The notes below the pieces were generated by a model. The model made no database searches and had not been told where the DNA came from. It saw only the letters and a list, made by a program, of their open reading frames with translations. Of a DNA stretch of 64,000 bases, positions 1 to 7,188 are shown piece after piece. A program made the position numbers and the translations under genes. The DNA comes from Desulfovibrionaceae bacterium (lineage in GTDB: Bacteria > Desulfobacterota > Desulfovibrionia > Desulfovibrionales > Desulfovibrionaceae), in contig JAHZEL010000021.1 of assembly GCA_019421865.1 (NCBI GenBank), forward strand, positions 1 through 64,000. The letters are read 5' to 3'. Each line of letters starts with the position of its first letter. The stretch's first letter is position 1.

Positions 1-38
1 GCGCTCGTTTGAGCCGCTGTGCCTCAGCGCGTTTTCGA

Positions 39-67
39 GTTATGCCCATTTCGCCCCGTCTTGTCAA
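39..67 (-). promoter_or_regulatory. sigma70-type promoter firing off the left edge
   Basis: On the minus strand TTGACA (62-67) is followed after exactly 17 bp by CATAAC (39-44). Just upstream on that strand lie A-rich tracts (about 68-110) that resemble an UP element. It would start a transcript running out of the window, so its gene is not visible. The match is direct; strength is inferred. Confidence 0.6.
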
Positions 68-214
68 ACACTTTTTTCCACTTTTTTCGTTCTTTTTGAA
101 TTTTTATTCGTAACTATTCAATAATACACAATAAAAAATATCACTTTCCTGCCGGATATGGCCTCCAAAATACGCTGTCCGGCCCCTTTGCCGCCTCTAG
201 AGGTCTAAAAAACA

Positions 215-254
215 AAAAAGCAGGGGCAAAGAAAACTCTCCGCCCCTGCTTTTT
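215..254 (-). terminator. rho-independent terminator of the flavin reductase gene
   Basis: An 8-bp GC-rich stem (GCAGGGGC 220-227 with GCCCCTGC 242-249) is flanked by A and T runs on both sides, so it can work in both directions. It lies 18 bp beyond the stop of the flavin reductase gene on the minus strand. Confidence 0.8.
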
Positions 255-271
255 GATTCCTTCGGCCGCTC

Positions 272-880
272 TCACTTTTCTTCCGCGACGCCCTGCGGCA
301 GCCGGCCGCCCCGCTTCACGGTTTTTCCCACGGCGCTGGCCCGGGCAATGAACTCACCCATACCATAATACTCCTTGATCATGGGAACAAACATGAGAGC
401 GTCGATACGCGCCGGATCGGGCAGGCCTTCCGGGGTAAGACAATCGCTGCTCAGCTTAACATCCATGATCTCTCCCACAAACTGTATATGGGAGCCGAGC
501 TCCAGCGTATGACGAAGCAGAAGCTCCAGGACCACCGGGCACTCTTCCACAAAAGGAGCATCCACATGATCCCCGGGACGGGGAGTCAGCCCCAGCGTCT
601 GAAACTTGTCTTCGTGGCGACCGGACACCAGTCCAGCAAAGTCCGCCTGCCCCACCATCTGTCTGCCGGGAATACTTACGGTGAACGCTTCCCGCTGCTG
701 AAGAGAATGACAGGTCCAGGTGGCCTTCCTCAGAGAAACGGACAGACAGGGGGGCTGGGAACAGCACAGGCCGCCCCATGCAGCCGTCATGATATTCGGC
801 CTGCCCTCCGGATCATACGTACCGACAAGCAGCACCGGAGCCGGAACAATAAAAGCCTGCGGTCCAAGAGAAATCAACAT
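272..880 (-). CDS. flavin reductase-like FMN-binding protein
   Basis: A 202-residue protein of the flavin reductase/FMN-binding split-barrel family. The N-terminal part carries the usual segment (PAPVLLVGTYDPEGRPN, then MTAAWGG) near residues 13-36, and the conserved SIPG stretch follows the next helix. Such proteins bind FMN and often reduce it with NAD(P)H or transfer electrons; in strict anaerobes many are small cytoplasmic flavoproteins of unknown partner. The start is supported by GAGG five bases upstream. It has its own terminator. The gene upstream on the same strand (a CI-like repressor) ends 166 bp away, so co-transcription is uncertain. The physiological substrate cannot be told from sequence. 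Confidence 0.85.
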   Translation of the reverse strand: MLISLGPQAFIVPAPVLLVGTYDPEGRPNIMTAAWGGLCCSQPPCLSVSLRKATWTCHSLQQREAFTVSIPGRQMVGQADFAGLVSGRHEDKFQTLGLTPRPGDHVDAPFVEECPVVLELLLRHTLELGSHIQFVGEIMDVKLSSDCLTPEGLPDPARIDALMFVPMIKEYYGMGEFIARASAVGKTVKRGGRLPQGVAEEK

Positions 881-1046
881 GACTGCCTCAATATCAACTT
901 TTCACGGCGCATCCCGGAAACGACGAACCGAACATCGTTTCTCGCGCGACACACCTTCTCATGACGGGCACCATATATGTTAAGATACCCGGAAATCACG
1001 CCGATGCGCCGGCCCTGCCGATAACGGTCAGAACCTCCGCATTCCG

Positions 1047-1736
1047 TTATAAAGGCTGAAAGGCCCAGACAGCTTTTCCATAATATACATCAGGCCAGCT
1101 TTCGTCCGGCACCAGCCGGGTATGTTCACCGCGTGCATCCTGTTCTGCCCGGAGTTCATACCCGTTTTCGACTCTGAACACCCGACGAATCTGCAGCCCG
1201 TCGTCGGACAGTACGGCAACAAGCGCGCCGTCCTCGACGTCTGCCTTCCGAAGGACGGCAACAAGCGCGCCGGCATTCAGAACGGGTGACATGGAGTGAT
1301 CCAGCATGCGGAAGATCTCCACGCCTTCACGCAGAAACTCCAAGGGAAAAAACTGAGCGCCTATCTCAGGGAAGCGCCCGTCCCCGGTCAGCACCATGCT
1401 GTGCACCGGAAGTTCTCCGGAAGGACGATCTCCCAGGGGAAGTTGCGGAGGCTGGCGAAGGTCGGAGGCGGAAAGAGAAGCACTTATGTCCTCAGTCCGG
1501 CCTTCCGCCATGAATATCGGAGGCTCGCCGAATCGCAACCAGTCCATGCGAACATGAAAGAGATCCGAAATACGCACGCACCATGCCAGCGGAATCCAGC
1601 CCCGCTTCTTGGCTTCCGAAATACTCCCCTGCTGGAGATTAAGCAGCTCCGCCAGCTCCGCCTGCGTTCTGCGCCGGGAGACGAAAAGCATTCTGGCATA
1701 GACCGTATCGAACGGATCCATATCCAGGCGTTCCAT
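1047..1736 (-). CDS. CI-like HTH regulator with S24/LexA-type C-terminal domain
   Basis: 229 residues. Residues 8-75 resemble the CI/XRE repressor helix-turn-helix (TQAELAELLNLQQGSIS), and residues 125-225 resemble the LexA/S24 dimerisation and self-cleavage domain. The nucleophile Ser148 is present in DHSMSP. At the place of the catalytic lysine the sequence reads QIRR (residues 182-185), so lysine is replaced by arginine, and no clear Ala-Gly cleavage site is seen between the domains. It may therefore be an uncleavable repressor. The gene starts 8 bp after the hflC stop, whose TAG is part of its Shine-Dalgarno TAGGA, so it is probably translated from the hflKC message. Its targets are unknown. 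Confidence 0.8.
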   Translation of the reverse strand: MERLDMDPFDTVYARMLFVSRRRTQAELAELLNLQQGSISEAKKRGWIPLAWCVRISDLFHVRMDWLRFGEPPIFMAEGRTEDISASLSASDLRQPPQLPLGDRPSGELPVHSMVLTGDGRFPEIGAQFFPLEFLREGVEIFRMLDHSMSPVLNAGALVAVLRKADVEDGALVAVLSDDGLQIRRVFRVENGYELRAEQDARGEHTRLVPDESWPDVYYGKAVWAFQPL

Positions 1737-1744
1737 GCGTCATC

Positions 1745-2596
1745 CTACTTGATGGGCTGAAGCAGCGGGCTGTCCGGGGTGAGCACCATGCGGGTATTTT
1801 CTCCGAGAGACTTCCGGAGCGCTTCCAGACCACGCTGGAAGGAGAAGAACTCCGGAGACTGGGAGAACGCCTCGGCATAAATGCGGGTGGCTTCGGCATC
1901 GCCTTCGCCGCGGATGACCTGCGCCTTCTTTCCGGCTTCAGCCAGAATGACGGCACGTTCCTTTTCCGCGCCGGAGCGAATCTTGGTGGATTCCTCCGCG
2001 CCTTCCGAGCGATACTGCGTGGCCTGGCGCTCACGTTCCGCGCGCATGCGGTCGAAAATGGCACGCTGGTTTTCGGCGGGAAGGTCGGTACGCTTGATAC
2101 GCACATCGACGATTTCAATGCCGAATTCCTTCATCTGCTGCGAGGCCTTTTCCGTCACCGAGTCCATGATGGAGGTTCTTTCATCGGCAACGACCTGCGT
2201 CAGGGTATGACGACCGATGTGCGCACGGATCTGAGAGTAGATCACCGCGTCGAGTCTGGCCTGGGCGTTATGCTCCGTACGCATCGTACGGTAGAAGCGC
2301 AGCGGGTCGACGATCTTCCAGCGGGCATAGTTGTCGAGCACGATGGATTTGAGATCGCTCGTCAGCGCTTCTGCCGGGCGGGCATCGTAGTCCAGAATAC
2401 GGGCGTCGAAGTACACCACGGTCTGAATGAAGGGAATCTTGAAGTGCAGTCCCGGACGATACACCTTGTCCAGCGGATGACCGAGCTGGATGACCAGCGC
2501 CTGCTGCGTCTGATCGACGATGAAGAGACTCTGCTGCAGGCCCAGGACTGCCACCAGAAAGAGAACAAGAAAGACGACAGGCTTTATTCCTTTCAT
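1745..2596 (-). CDS. hflC: protease modulator HflC
   Basis: 283 residues with one N-terminal membrane segment (about 6-25, MKGIKPVVFLVLFLVAVLGL) and an SPFH/Band-7 domain (about 25-200), followed by an alanine- and glutamate-rich coiled coil. HflC with HflK forms a large membrane cage around FtsH that tunes proteolysis of membrane proteins. Length is slightly below that of E. coli HflC (334). Its ATG overlaps the TGA of hflK by four bases, typical of translational coupling, and a CI-like repressor gene follows directly. Confidence 0.93.
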   Translation of the reverse strand: MKGIKPVVFLVLFLVAVLGLQQSLFIVDQTQQALVIQLGHPLDKVYRPGLHFKIPFIQTVVYFDARILDYDARPAEALTSDLKSIVLDNYARWKIVDPLRFYRTMRTEHNAQARLDAVIYSQIRAHIGRHTLTQVVADERTSIMDSVTEKASQQMKEFGIEIVDVRIKRTDLPAENQRAIFDRMRAERERQATQYRSEGAEESTKIRSGAEKERAVILAEAGKKAQVIRGEGDAEATRIYAEAFSQSPEFFSFQRGLEALRKSLGENTRMVLTPDSPLLQPIK

Positions 2597-3765
2597 TTCT
2601 GCACGCCTCCCTTCAGGGCTGTATCGCCTTTCCAGTTATCGAGCGGAAGAAGAGGAAGCACATGACTGCCGGTATCGGACGGAAGCACCAGCTTTTCCAT
2701 GCCGGGCTTACTCAGAATATCTTCAAACGTTTCGTACAGCATACGTTTTTTGGTTACGTCTTCAGCCTTTTCATACTCGGCCAGCACGGACAGGAAGCGC
2801 TGCGCTTCACCCTCGGCCTCACGAATACGCGTTTCGCGATAGGCTTCGGCCTTGTTGATCATTTCCTGCGCCTGCCCCTGAGCCTTGGGCAGAATATCGC
2901 GGCGATAGGCTTCCGCCTCATTGATGCTGCGCTGCTTGTCTTCTCGTGCGCTGGCCACATCCTTGAAGGAGTCGCTGACTTCCTTCGGCGGCTGCACGTC
3001 CTGCATCTGCACGGCAACGACCTGCACACCGACCTGATAGCGGTCAAGAATACGCTGGAGAAGATCGGCCACATCGTTCTGAATCTGAACACGGCCGTCC
3101 GTAAGGGCGGAATCGAGCGTAGTCTTGCCGATGACTTCGCGCATGGAGGCCTCGGCGGCACGCTTGACCACCTGATCGGGCTGGATCACGTTGAACAGAT
3201 AATCCACCGCGCCGTCAGGCTTGATCTGATACTGAATGTTGAACTGCACGTTGATGATGTTCTCATCACCCGTGAGCATGGCCGATTCCTCATTCACGGC
3301 CTGCACGCGTCCCTGCTGGAACACGCCGCCGACAGACTGCGCACGATAGCCCACGGCTGTCTGACGCACCTGCGTGACCTTCGGCTTGTAGACGGTCTCA
3401 ATGGGGTACGGGAGATGAATATGCGGTCCGGGTGTTTCCGTCCGCACATAACGGCCGAAGCGAAGCACAACACCGGACTCGTCGGGCTGAACAATATAGA
3501 TACCGGAAAGGAACCATATCACCAGCGCGGCAAGAATCCACCAGCGCAACTTCGGCACGCCGTCCATCTGGGGAAGATTCGGCCATGAAAAAGAAGGACG
3601 TCCGCCCCGGGAAGGGCCGCGGCCGGTCCCGTTCTGCTTGTCGTCCTGCCGGGGCTCGTCGTGATCGTCGTCACGTCTGCCCCAGTTGCCCTTGCCCGCG
3701 GAACCCCAGCCCTGCTTCTGCTGTTGTTGCCGCTTTTCCTGTAATTTATCCCAGTCCCAGTTCAT
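2593..3765 (-). CDS. hflK: protease modulator HflK
   Basis: 390 residues from the chosen ATG, giving the family-typical N-terminus MNWDWDKLQEKRQ. A glycine/arginine-rich cytoplasmic stretch (15-65) precedes a single membrane segment (about 80-100), then an SPFH/Band-7 domain and a coiled coil rich in EAxAYRR patterns. HflK assembles with HflC and FtsH in the inner membrane. A GTG seven codons upstream (3784-3786) is an alternative start: the ATG has no clear Shine-Dalgarno, while AGGGAA lies just ahead of the GTG. A promoter ends a few bases upstream of the ATG, so the message may be nearly leaderless. Confidence 0.92.
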   Translation of the reverse strand: MNWDWDKLQEKRQQQQKQGWGSAGKGNWGRRDDDHDEPRQDDKQNGTGRGPSRGGRPSFSWPNLPQMDGVPKLRWWILAALVIWFLSGIYIVQPDESGVVLRFGRYVRTETPGPHIHLPYPIETVYKPKVTQVRQTAVGYRAQSVGGVFQQGRVQAVNEESAMLTGDENIINVQFNIQYQIKPDGAVDYLFNVIQPDQVVKRAAEASMREVIGKTTLDSALTDGRVQIQNDVADLLQRILDRYQVGVQVVAVQMQDVQPPKEVSDSFKDVASAREDKQRSINEAEAYRRDILPKAQGQAQEMINKAEAYRETRIREAEGEAQRFLSVLAEYEKAEDVTKKRMLYETFEDILSKPGMEKLVLPSDTGSHVLPLLPLDNWKGDTALKGGVQK

Positions 3766-3774
3766 AGTGAGAAT

Positions 3775-3803
3775 ACAGTAGGACACGTTCCCTATGTGGT
3801 CAA
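3775..3803 (-). promoter_or_regulatory. candidate promoter of hflKC
   Basis: Minus strand TTGACC (3798-3803), 17 bp spacer, TACTGT (3775-3780). The -10 match is weak (3 of 6). The predicted transcription start lies about 3 nt before the hflK ATG and downstream of the alternative GTG. Confidence 0.45.
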
Positions 3804-3893
3804 GGCGGAACTGCCGTTCTGGTTTCTTCCAGGGGCCATGTCAGGCCAGGGAGGAATGAATGAAAAAATATTTTTCCGATCAACAAAAAATGC

Positions 3894-3922
3894 TTGACGA
3901 CCATGCCCGTTTTGCCTATGTT
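3894..3922 (+). promoter_or_regulatory. promoter of the first tRNA-Arg gene
   Basis: TTGACG (3894-3899), 17 bp spacer, TATGTT (3917-3922), ending 12 bp before the tRNA 5' end. A long A/T tract upstream could act as an UP element. Confidence 0.65.
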
Positions 3923-3934
3923 TGCCGTTGTCGG

Positions 3935-4011
3935 GCGCTCGTAGCTCAGCTGGATAGAGCAACAGGCTACGAACCTGTAGGTCGGGAGTTCGAATCTCTC
4001 CGGGCGCACCA
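3935..4011 (+). tRNA. tRNA-Arg(ACG), copy 1
   Basis: A full cloverleaf of 77 nt with encoded CCA. The acceptor stem GCGCTCG pairs with CGGGCGC with one G-U, and the anticodon stem ACAGG/CCTGT encloses the loop CTACGAA, so the anticodon is ACG (read as ICG after deamination, serving CGU, CGC and CGA). The T arm holds TTCGAAT. It differs from copy 2 by one base in the T stem, which gives a G-U pair here instead of G-C. Confidence 0.97.
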
Positions 4012-4024
4012 TTATGACAGTTGG

Positions 4025-4052
4025 AAGGTCTGCTGAAAAGCAGACCTTTTTT
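4025..4052 (+). terminator. terminator after tRNA-Arg copy 1
   Basis: AGGTCTGCT/AGCAGACCT hairpin with a short GAAA loop followed by TTTTTT, 14 bp after the tRNA. Confidence 0.85.
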
Positions 4053-4085
4053 CTTTCCAAAATATAGAAAACCGAAAAAAAACAC

Positions 4086-4114
4086 TTGACCTTTCTTCAA
4101 GGTACGTTTAGTGT
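4086..4114 (+). promoter_or_regulatory. promoter of the second tRNA-Arg gene
   Basis: TTGACC (4086-4091), 17 bp spacer, TAGTGT (4109-4114), 13 bp before the tRNA. The upstream flank is a run of A residues. Confidence 0.6.
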
Positions 4115-4127
4115 TCTTCTTCACCAA

Positions 4128-4204
4128 GCGCTCGTAGCTCAGCTGGATAGAGCAACAGGCTACGAACCTGTAGGTCGGGAGTTCGAATCCCTCCGGGCGC
4201 ACCA
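4128..4204 (+). tRNA. tRNA-Arg(ACG), copy 2
   Basis: 77 nt with encoded CCA and the same anticodon loop CTACGAA (anticodon ACG). It is identical to copy 1 except for one T-stem base, where this copy has a perfect Watson-Crick pair. It lies 116 bp downstream of copy 1 but has its own promoter and terminator, so the two are separate transcription units. Confidence 0.97.
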
Positions 4205-4213
4205 TTTGAGAGT

Positions 4214-4244
4214 AAAGGCTTACGAGAAATCGTAAGCCTTTTTT
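4214..4244 (+). terminator. terminator after tRNA-Arg copy 2
   Basis: AAGGCTTACGA/TCGTAAGCCTT hairpin followed by a T run interrupted once by C. Confidence 0.85.
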
Positions 4245-4293
4245 CTTTTCCTCTCTGAGAAGATCGTCAATCCCCCATCCCCCCACGGCACAC

Positions 4294-4330
4294 AAAAGCC
4301 TCCGTACCGAATATCGGCACGGAGGCTTTT
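4294..4330 (-). terminator. terminator of the glycoamylase-like gene
   Basis: AAAAGCCTCCGT at 4294 pairs with ACGGAGGCTTTT ending at 4330, giving a bidirectional terminator. It lies about 65 bp past the stop of the minus-strand gene at 4395 and may also stop plus-strand read-through from the tRNA genes. Confidence 0.8.
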
Positions 4331-4394
4331 CATCAAAGCGGACATGACGGCAAAGGGAAGCAGCAGACGCGTCTTCCCCTGCTCTCCATCACGT

Positions 4395-6095
4395 TCAGTT
4401 CATTCGTACGGGAATTCCCGCCGTCAGATCACCAATATGCATGATGAGCTGGAAACGTTCCGAAGAAGGCGGCATGAACTGGGCAAACTCCAGCAGATTA
4501 TCCCCCTTCCGTCCTTCCCTGGTAAACTGTCTGACTACCTTCCCGGAAGCATCCTCAAGATCAAAGAAGACAAGTCCGTCCTTCTCGCAGCTGTAGGGAA
4601 TCGTATACAGACCGGTATCGGGATGACGACGCAGATCGAGCGCATCGAGTTCATAGCCGGACTCGCTCTTCTTGAGAGGCACCACCACATGGGGGAATCC
4701 ATTGGTCGCAGGCAGAGGCTGCACACCCATGCGGGCAAGGCCTTCCTGTACTTCAGGAATGTTCATGAACAGCGACCAGAGCAGACCGCTGCGATAGTTT
4801 TCAATCATGCTGACGATGGGCAGCTGGTCAATGGCCAGATAGCTGTTGTCGAACCAGTCGTCCTTCAGGCTGAACGCGTCGTACGGACCGTAGGGTCCCC
4901 ACATCTTGTCCCTGTAGTTGTCGTAAATGTTCCAGAGCACCCGCATGGAATACTCCGGAGTATACGGCATGGAAGAGAGCGCCGCCGTAGGCGCAACCGT
5001 ACCGATTTCATTATAAGCGGACTGATAACGATAGCCGCCCTTCACATCACAGGCCGTCAGGCCCCAGAAGCCCTCGCTGAACTGATGTTCAGCCGGCGCG
5101 GACTCCAGAGCATACGCACGGTTCATAAGCGTATGCGTGATGTTGCGGACCATATAGCCGCGGCGCACATGCTCATCGGCCATTCTGCGGGGGTCAAGCC
5201 CGATGAACGAGTAATGCGACAGGAACATGCAGCCGCCATAGGCATTGGCAGCTTCAATGGTATAGCCGTTGCCGGTCTTGGGCTGATATTCTTCCGTAGA
5301 ATACCAGAACTTCGCCGCCTCACGGGAAATGGGATGAGTGGGAGATCCCAGCGCCAGAACATAGGCGACCATTGCTTCATTGAAGCCCGAAATCTTCATG
5401 CCCATGCCGAAGTCTGCGGTCGGACTCCAGTGCCAGAAAAGACCGTTGTTTTCCGAACGCGTAAACCAGTGCCAGTCGACATCCTGCCAGAGTTCCGTAA
5501 TGCAGGCGCGCAGTTCCTTTTCCAGATCCGTATCGGCAGAGAAGTAGGAGCGTGCAATGAGCAGCCCCTGAATCATGAAGGCCGTTTCCACAAGGTCGGC
5601 CCCGTTATCCTGTTCGCCGAAGGAAATCGTTTTTCCCGTACGACCGTCAAGCCAGTGCGGAAAGGCACCGTGCAGATTCTTTCTGTCCGTCTTATCGCGC
5701 AGGAAGGTGGCCATTTTAAGGACTCGTTCCGCAGCATCCTGACGGGAAATCCAGCCGCGTTCGGCAGCCACGACAATGGCCGCCACACCGAAGCCGGATC
5801 CGCCTATCGTGGCCTGACCGCTCTCCTTGTTGCGGCTGTCCTCATAGGCCAGTCCGGACTCAGGGAAGGTATGTTCCCATATATAACGAAAAGCATCGTA
5901 CTGCAGCTTGTCGAGCAGCTGTCTGTCTTTGATGAAGGCTTCATCGGGCTGAAAATCATTCAGCCTGGCCGAAGCCGGCTGTTCGGCTTCCGTTTTCTGC
6001 ACGGCGGCCGTTTCCTGCTGCTCTGCCATTGCGGAGCAAGGGAGCAGAAGGACAGCAGAAATCACAGCCAGCAAAACACGTCTTATCAGATTCAT
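4395..6095 (-). CDS. secreted glycoamylase-like glycosidase (GH144-like)
   Basis: 566 residues from the chosen ATG, which gives a clean signal peptide (MNLIRRVLLAVISAVLLLP ending in CSAMA). An upstream in-frame ATG two codons earlier and a longer frame to 6164 exist but would bury the signal. The body matches the glycoamylase-like family: FRYIWEH near the start, DVDWHWF, GLFWHWSP, FGMGMKISGFNEAM, the AYGGCMFLSHYSF segment and the YNEIGTVAPTAALSSMPYTPE block. Characterised relatives include endo-beta-1,2-glucanases of GH144; the true substrate here is unknown. The last 80 residues resemble a FlgD-type Ig domain (FFDLEDASGKVVRQFT). It probably acts in the periplasm on glucans. It stands alone, with its own terminator. 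Confidence 0.8.
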   Translation of the reverse strand: MNLIRRVLLAVISAVLLLPCSAMAEQQETAAVQKTEAEQPASARLNDFQPDEAFIKDRQLLDKLQYDAFRYIWEHTFPESGLAYEDSRNKESGQATIGGSGFGVAAIVVAAERGWISRQDAAERVLKMATFLRDKTDRKNLHGAFPHWLDGRTGKTISFGEQDNGADLVETAFMIQGLLIARSYFSADTDLEKELRACITELWQDVDWHWFTRSENNGLFWHWSPTADFGMGMKISGFNEAMVAYVLALGSPTHPISREAAKFWYSTEEYQPKTGNGYTIEAANAYGGCMFLSHYSFIGLDPRRMADEHVRRGYMVRNITHTLMNRAYALESAPAEHQFSEGFWGLTACDVKGGYRYQSAYNEIGTVAPTAALSSMPYTPEYSMRVLWNIYDNYRDKMWGPYGPYDAFSLKDDWFDNSYLAIDQLPIVSMIENYRSGLLWSLFMNIPEVQEGLARMGVQPLPATNGFPHVVVPLKKSESGYELDALDLRRHPDTGLYTIPYSCEKDGLVFFDLEDASGKVVRQFTREGRKGDNLLEFAQFMPPSSERFQLIMHIGDLTAGIPVRMN

Positions 6096-6145
6096 AACCA
6101 TCCACCGAGGTTGAAGGCATTGCATTCTGTCTGCAATCATCCAGC

Positions 6146-6173
6146 AAAAATGCGCAGGCCCCACTTGGCCTGC
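6146..6173 (-). terminator. terminator- or attenuator-like hairpin upstream of the glycosidase
   Basis: Minus strand GCAGGCC, six-base loop, GGCCTGC, then GCA and five T residues. It lies about 50 nt upstream of the glycosidase start, so it could end an upstream transcript from the unassigned region or attenuate the glycosidase. The three bases between stem and T run make it imperfect. Confidence 0.45.
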
Positions 6174-6179
6174 CGGATA

Positions 6180-6744
6180 TAAGTAGCCATAAACGCGTCG
6201 CTGCGCAAGCGGCCCCGTATTTGTTCCGCCATACCCGTTTGTCGGTCAATCACCGTGGTGAAAAAGGCAGCAAAAGCCGTACAACATAAGCGGAAAGCGC
6301 TCGGAAGATTGCCCGGAGTTCCACGAGGTGAACGGAAAGCCCATTAGTCCCGGGGAAAACGGTAGATGCGTACGCCGAAGGACGTCAGCCATTCATGCGC
6401 TCAGCGACCGAAAGCCGGACCTCTGGCCAACTCGAGGAAAAAAGGCGACACATTCGGATGACTTTCTAGCAGGCAACAGCCTCCAGGTGCGAGGCAGACT
6501 TCCCGGTTGACGTCTTCCGGTCACCTAAGATCCGACGGCCTTCCCCAAAAGGAAGACGGACAGCCTATCCGTATGTCCACACTGCCCCGACCGCCGCTTG
6601 CATAACCGCCGAGTGTTGAAGTTCTTGAGCGCGCTCCCGCCGAGCCACGAGAGAAGGACATACAACCTGACGAAAATCCGACCGGGTCCCCTCCGGTCAA
6701 AACGGAACACCGCCGAGGCAGGCTTCCAGGCTTTTCATGGGCAC
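6180..6744. other. intergenic stretch of about 560 bp with no recognised gene
   Basis: No frame here gives a protein that I recognise, and none has a convincing ribosome site. The base composition is similar to coding DNA. Several short hairpins (CTTCC/GGAAG at 6540-6555, GACCGG/CCGGTC at 6680-6699) and repeated purine motifs such as GGAAAGC and CGAAAG are present, which would suit a structured RNA. I compared it by eye with RNase P RNA, tmRNA, 6S, SRP RNA and common riboswitches and found no match of the conserved cores. It could also be a decayed gene or a long leader. Confidence 0.4.
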
Positions 6745-6775
6745 AAAAAAAGGAGAACCACCGAAGTGGTTCTCC
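6745..6775 (-). terminator. terminator of the S10-spc-alpha superoperon
   Basis: Minus strand stem GGAGAACCAC, tetraloop TTCG, GTGGTTCTCC, then seven T residues. It sits 24 bp after the rplQ stop and ends the ribosomal operon. Confidence 0.92.
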
Positions 6776-6798
6776 CGAACTCGCTATGGAGAAAAAGC

Positions 6799-7188
6799 TT
6801 ACGCCTGAGCTTCGGCAGGAGCTTCAGCAGCCTGCCGGGTCAGCTCGATGATGGCCATCGGGGCGCAGTCGCCACGACGGGGCATCGCAAGCTTCACCAC
6901 GCGGGTGAAGCCGCCGGGAACGCCGGCAAAGCGAGGAGCGATTTCATCGAACAGCTTCTGCACGAGCTGATGGCTGCCCAGTTCGCGGTAAGCCTGACGA
7001 CGGGCGGCCACGTCGTTGCGACGAGCCAGAGTAATGAGAGATTCGACCACACCGCGCAGCTCCTTGGCCTTGACCTCGGTGGTACGAATCCGGCCGTGCG
7101 TGAGCAGGGCCTTGGACATATTGCGAAGCAGAGCCTTGCGATGCGAAGGATTTCTGCTCAGTTTCTTACCAGAGTTGCTATGCCTCAT
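6799..7188 (-). CDS. rplQ: 50S ribosomal protein L17
   Basis: 129 residues, matching L17 from its start (MRHSNSGKKLSRNPSHRKAL) through the RIRTTEVKAKELR and GGFTRV segments. L17 binds 23S rRNA domain III near the exit tunnel. It is the last gene of the superoperon; its start overlaps the end of rpoA by 11 bases, so it is likely coupled to rpoA. The C-terminus is extended by an alanine- and glutamate-rich tail (EAPAEAQA). A strong terminator follows. Confidence 0.98.
   Translation of the reverse strand: MRHSNSGKKLSRNPSHRKALLRNMSKALLTHGRIRTTEVKAKELRGVVESLITLARRNDVAARRQAYRELGSHQLVQKLFDEIAPRFAGVPGGFTRVVKLAMPRRGDCAPMAIIELTRQAAEAPAEAQA

Noticed and set aside
3792..4295. Minus-strand open frames reading a repeated EIRTPDLQVRSL-like peptide
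   Set aside because: They are antisense to the two tRNA-Arg genes; this peptide is a well-known false translation of tRNA DNA.
4344..6182. 612-codon plus-strand frame
   Set aside because: It lies opposite the glycoamylase-like gene, has no family resemblance and is a shadow of GC-rich coding on the other strand.
6180..6744. RNase P RNA, tmRNA, 6S RNA or SRP RNA gene
   Set aside because: I looked for the conserved cores (GAGGAAAGTCC and ACAGAA of RNase P, the tRNA-like ends of tmRNA) on both strands and did not find them.
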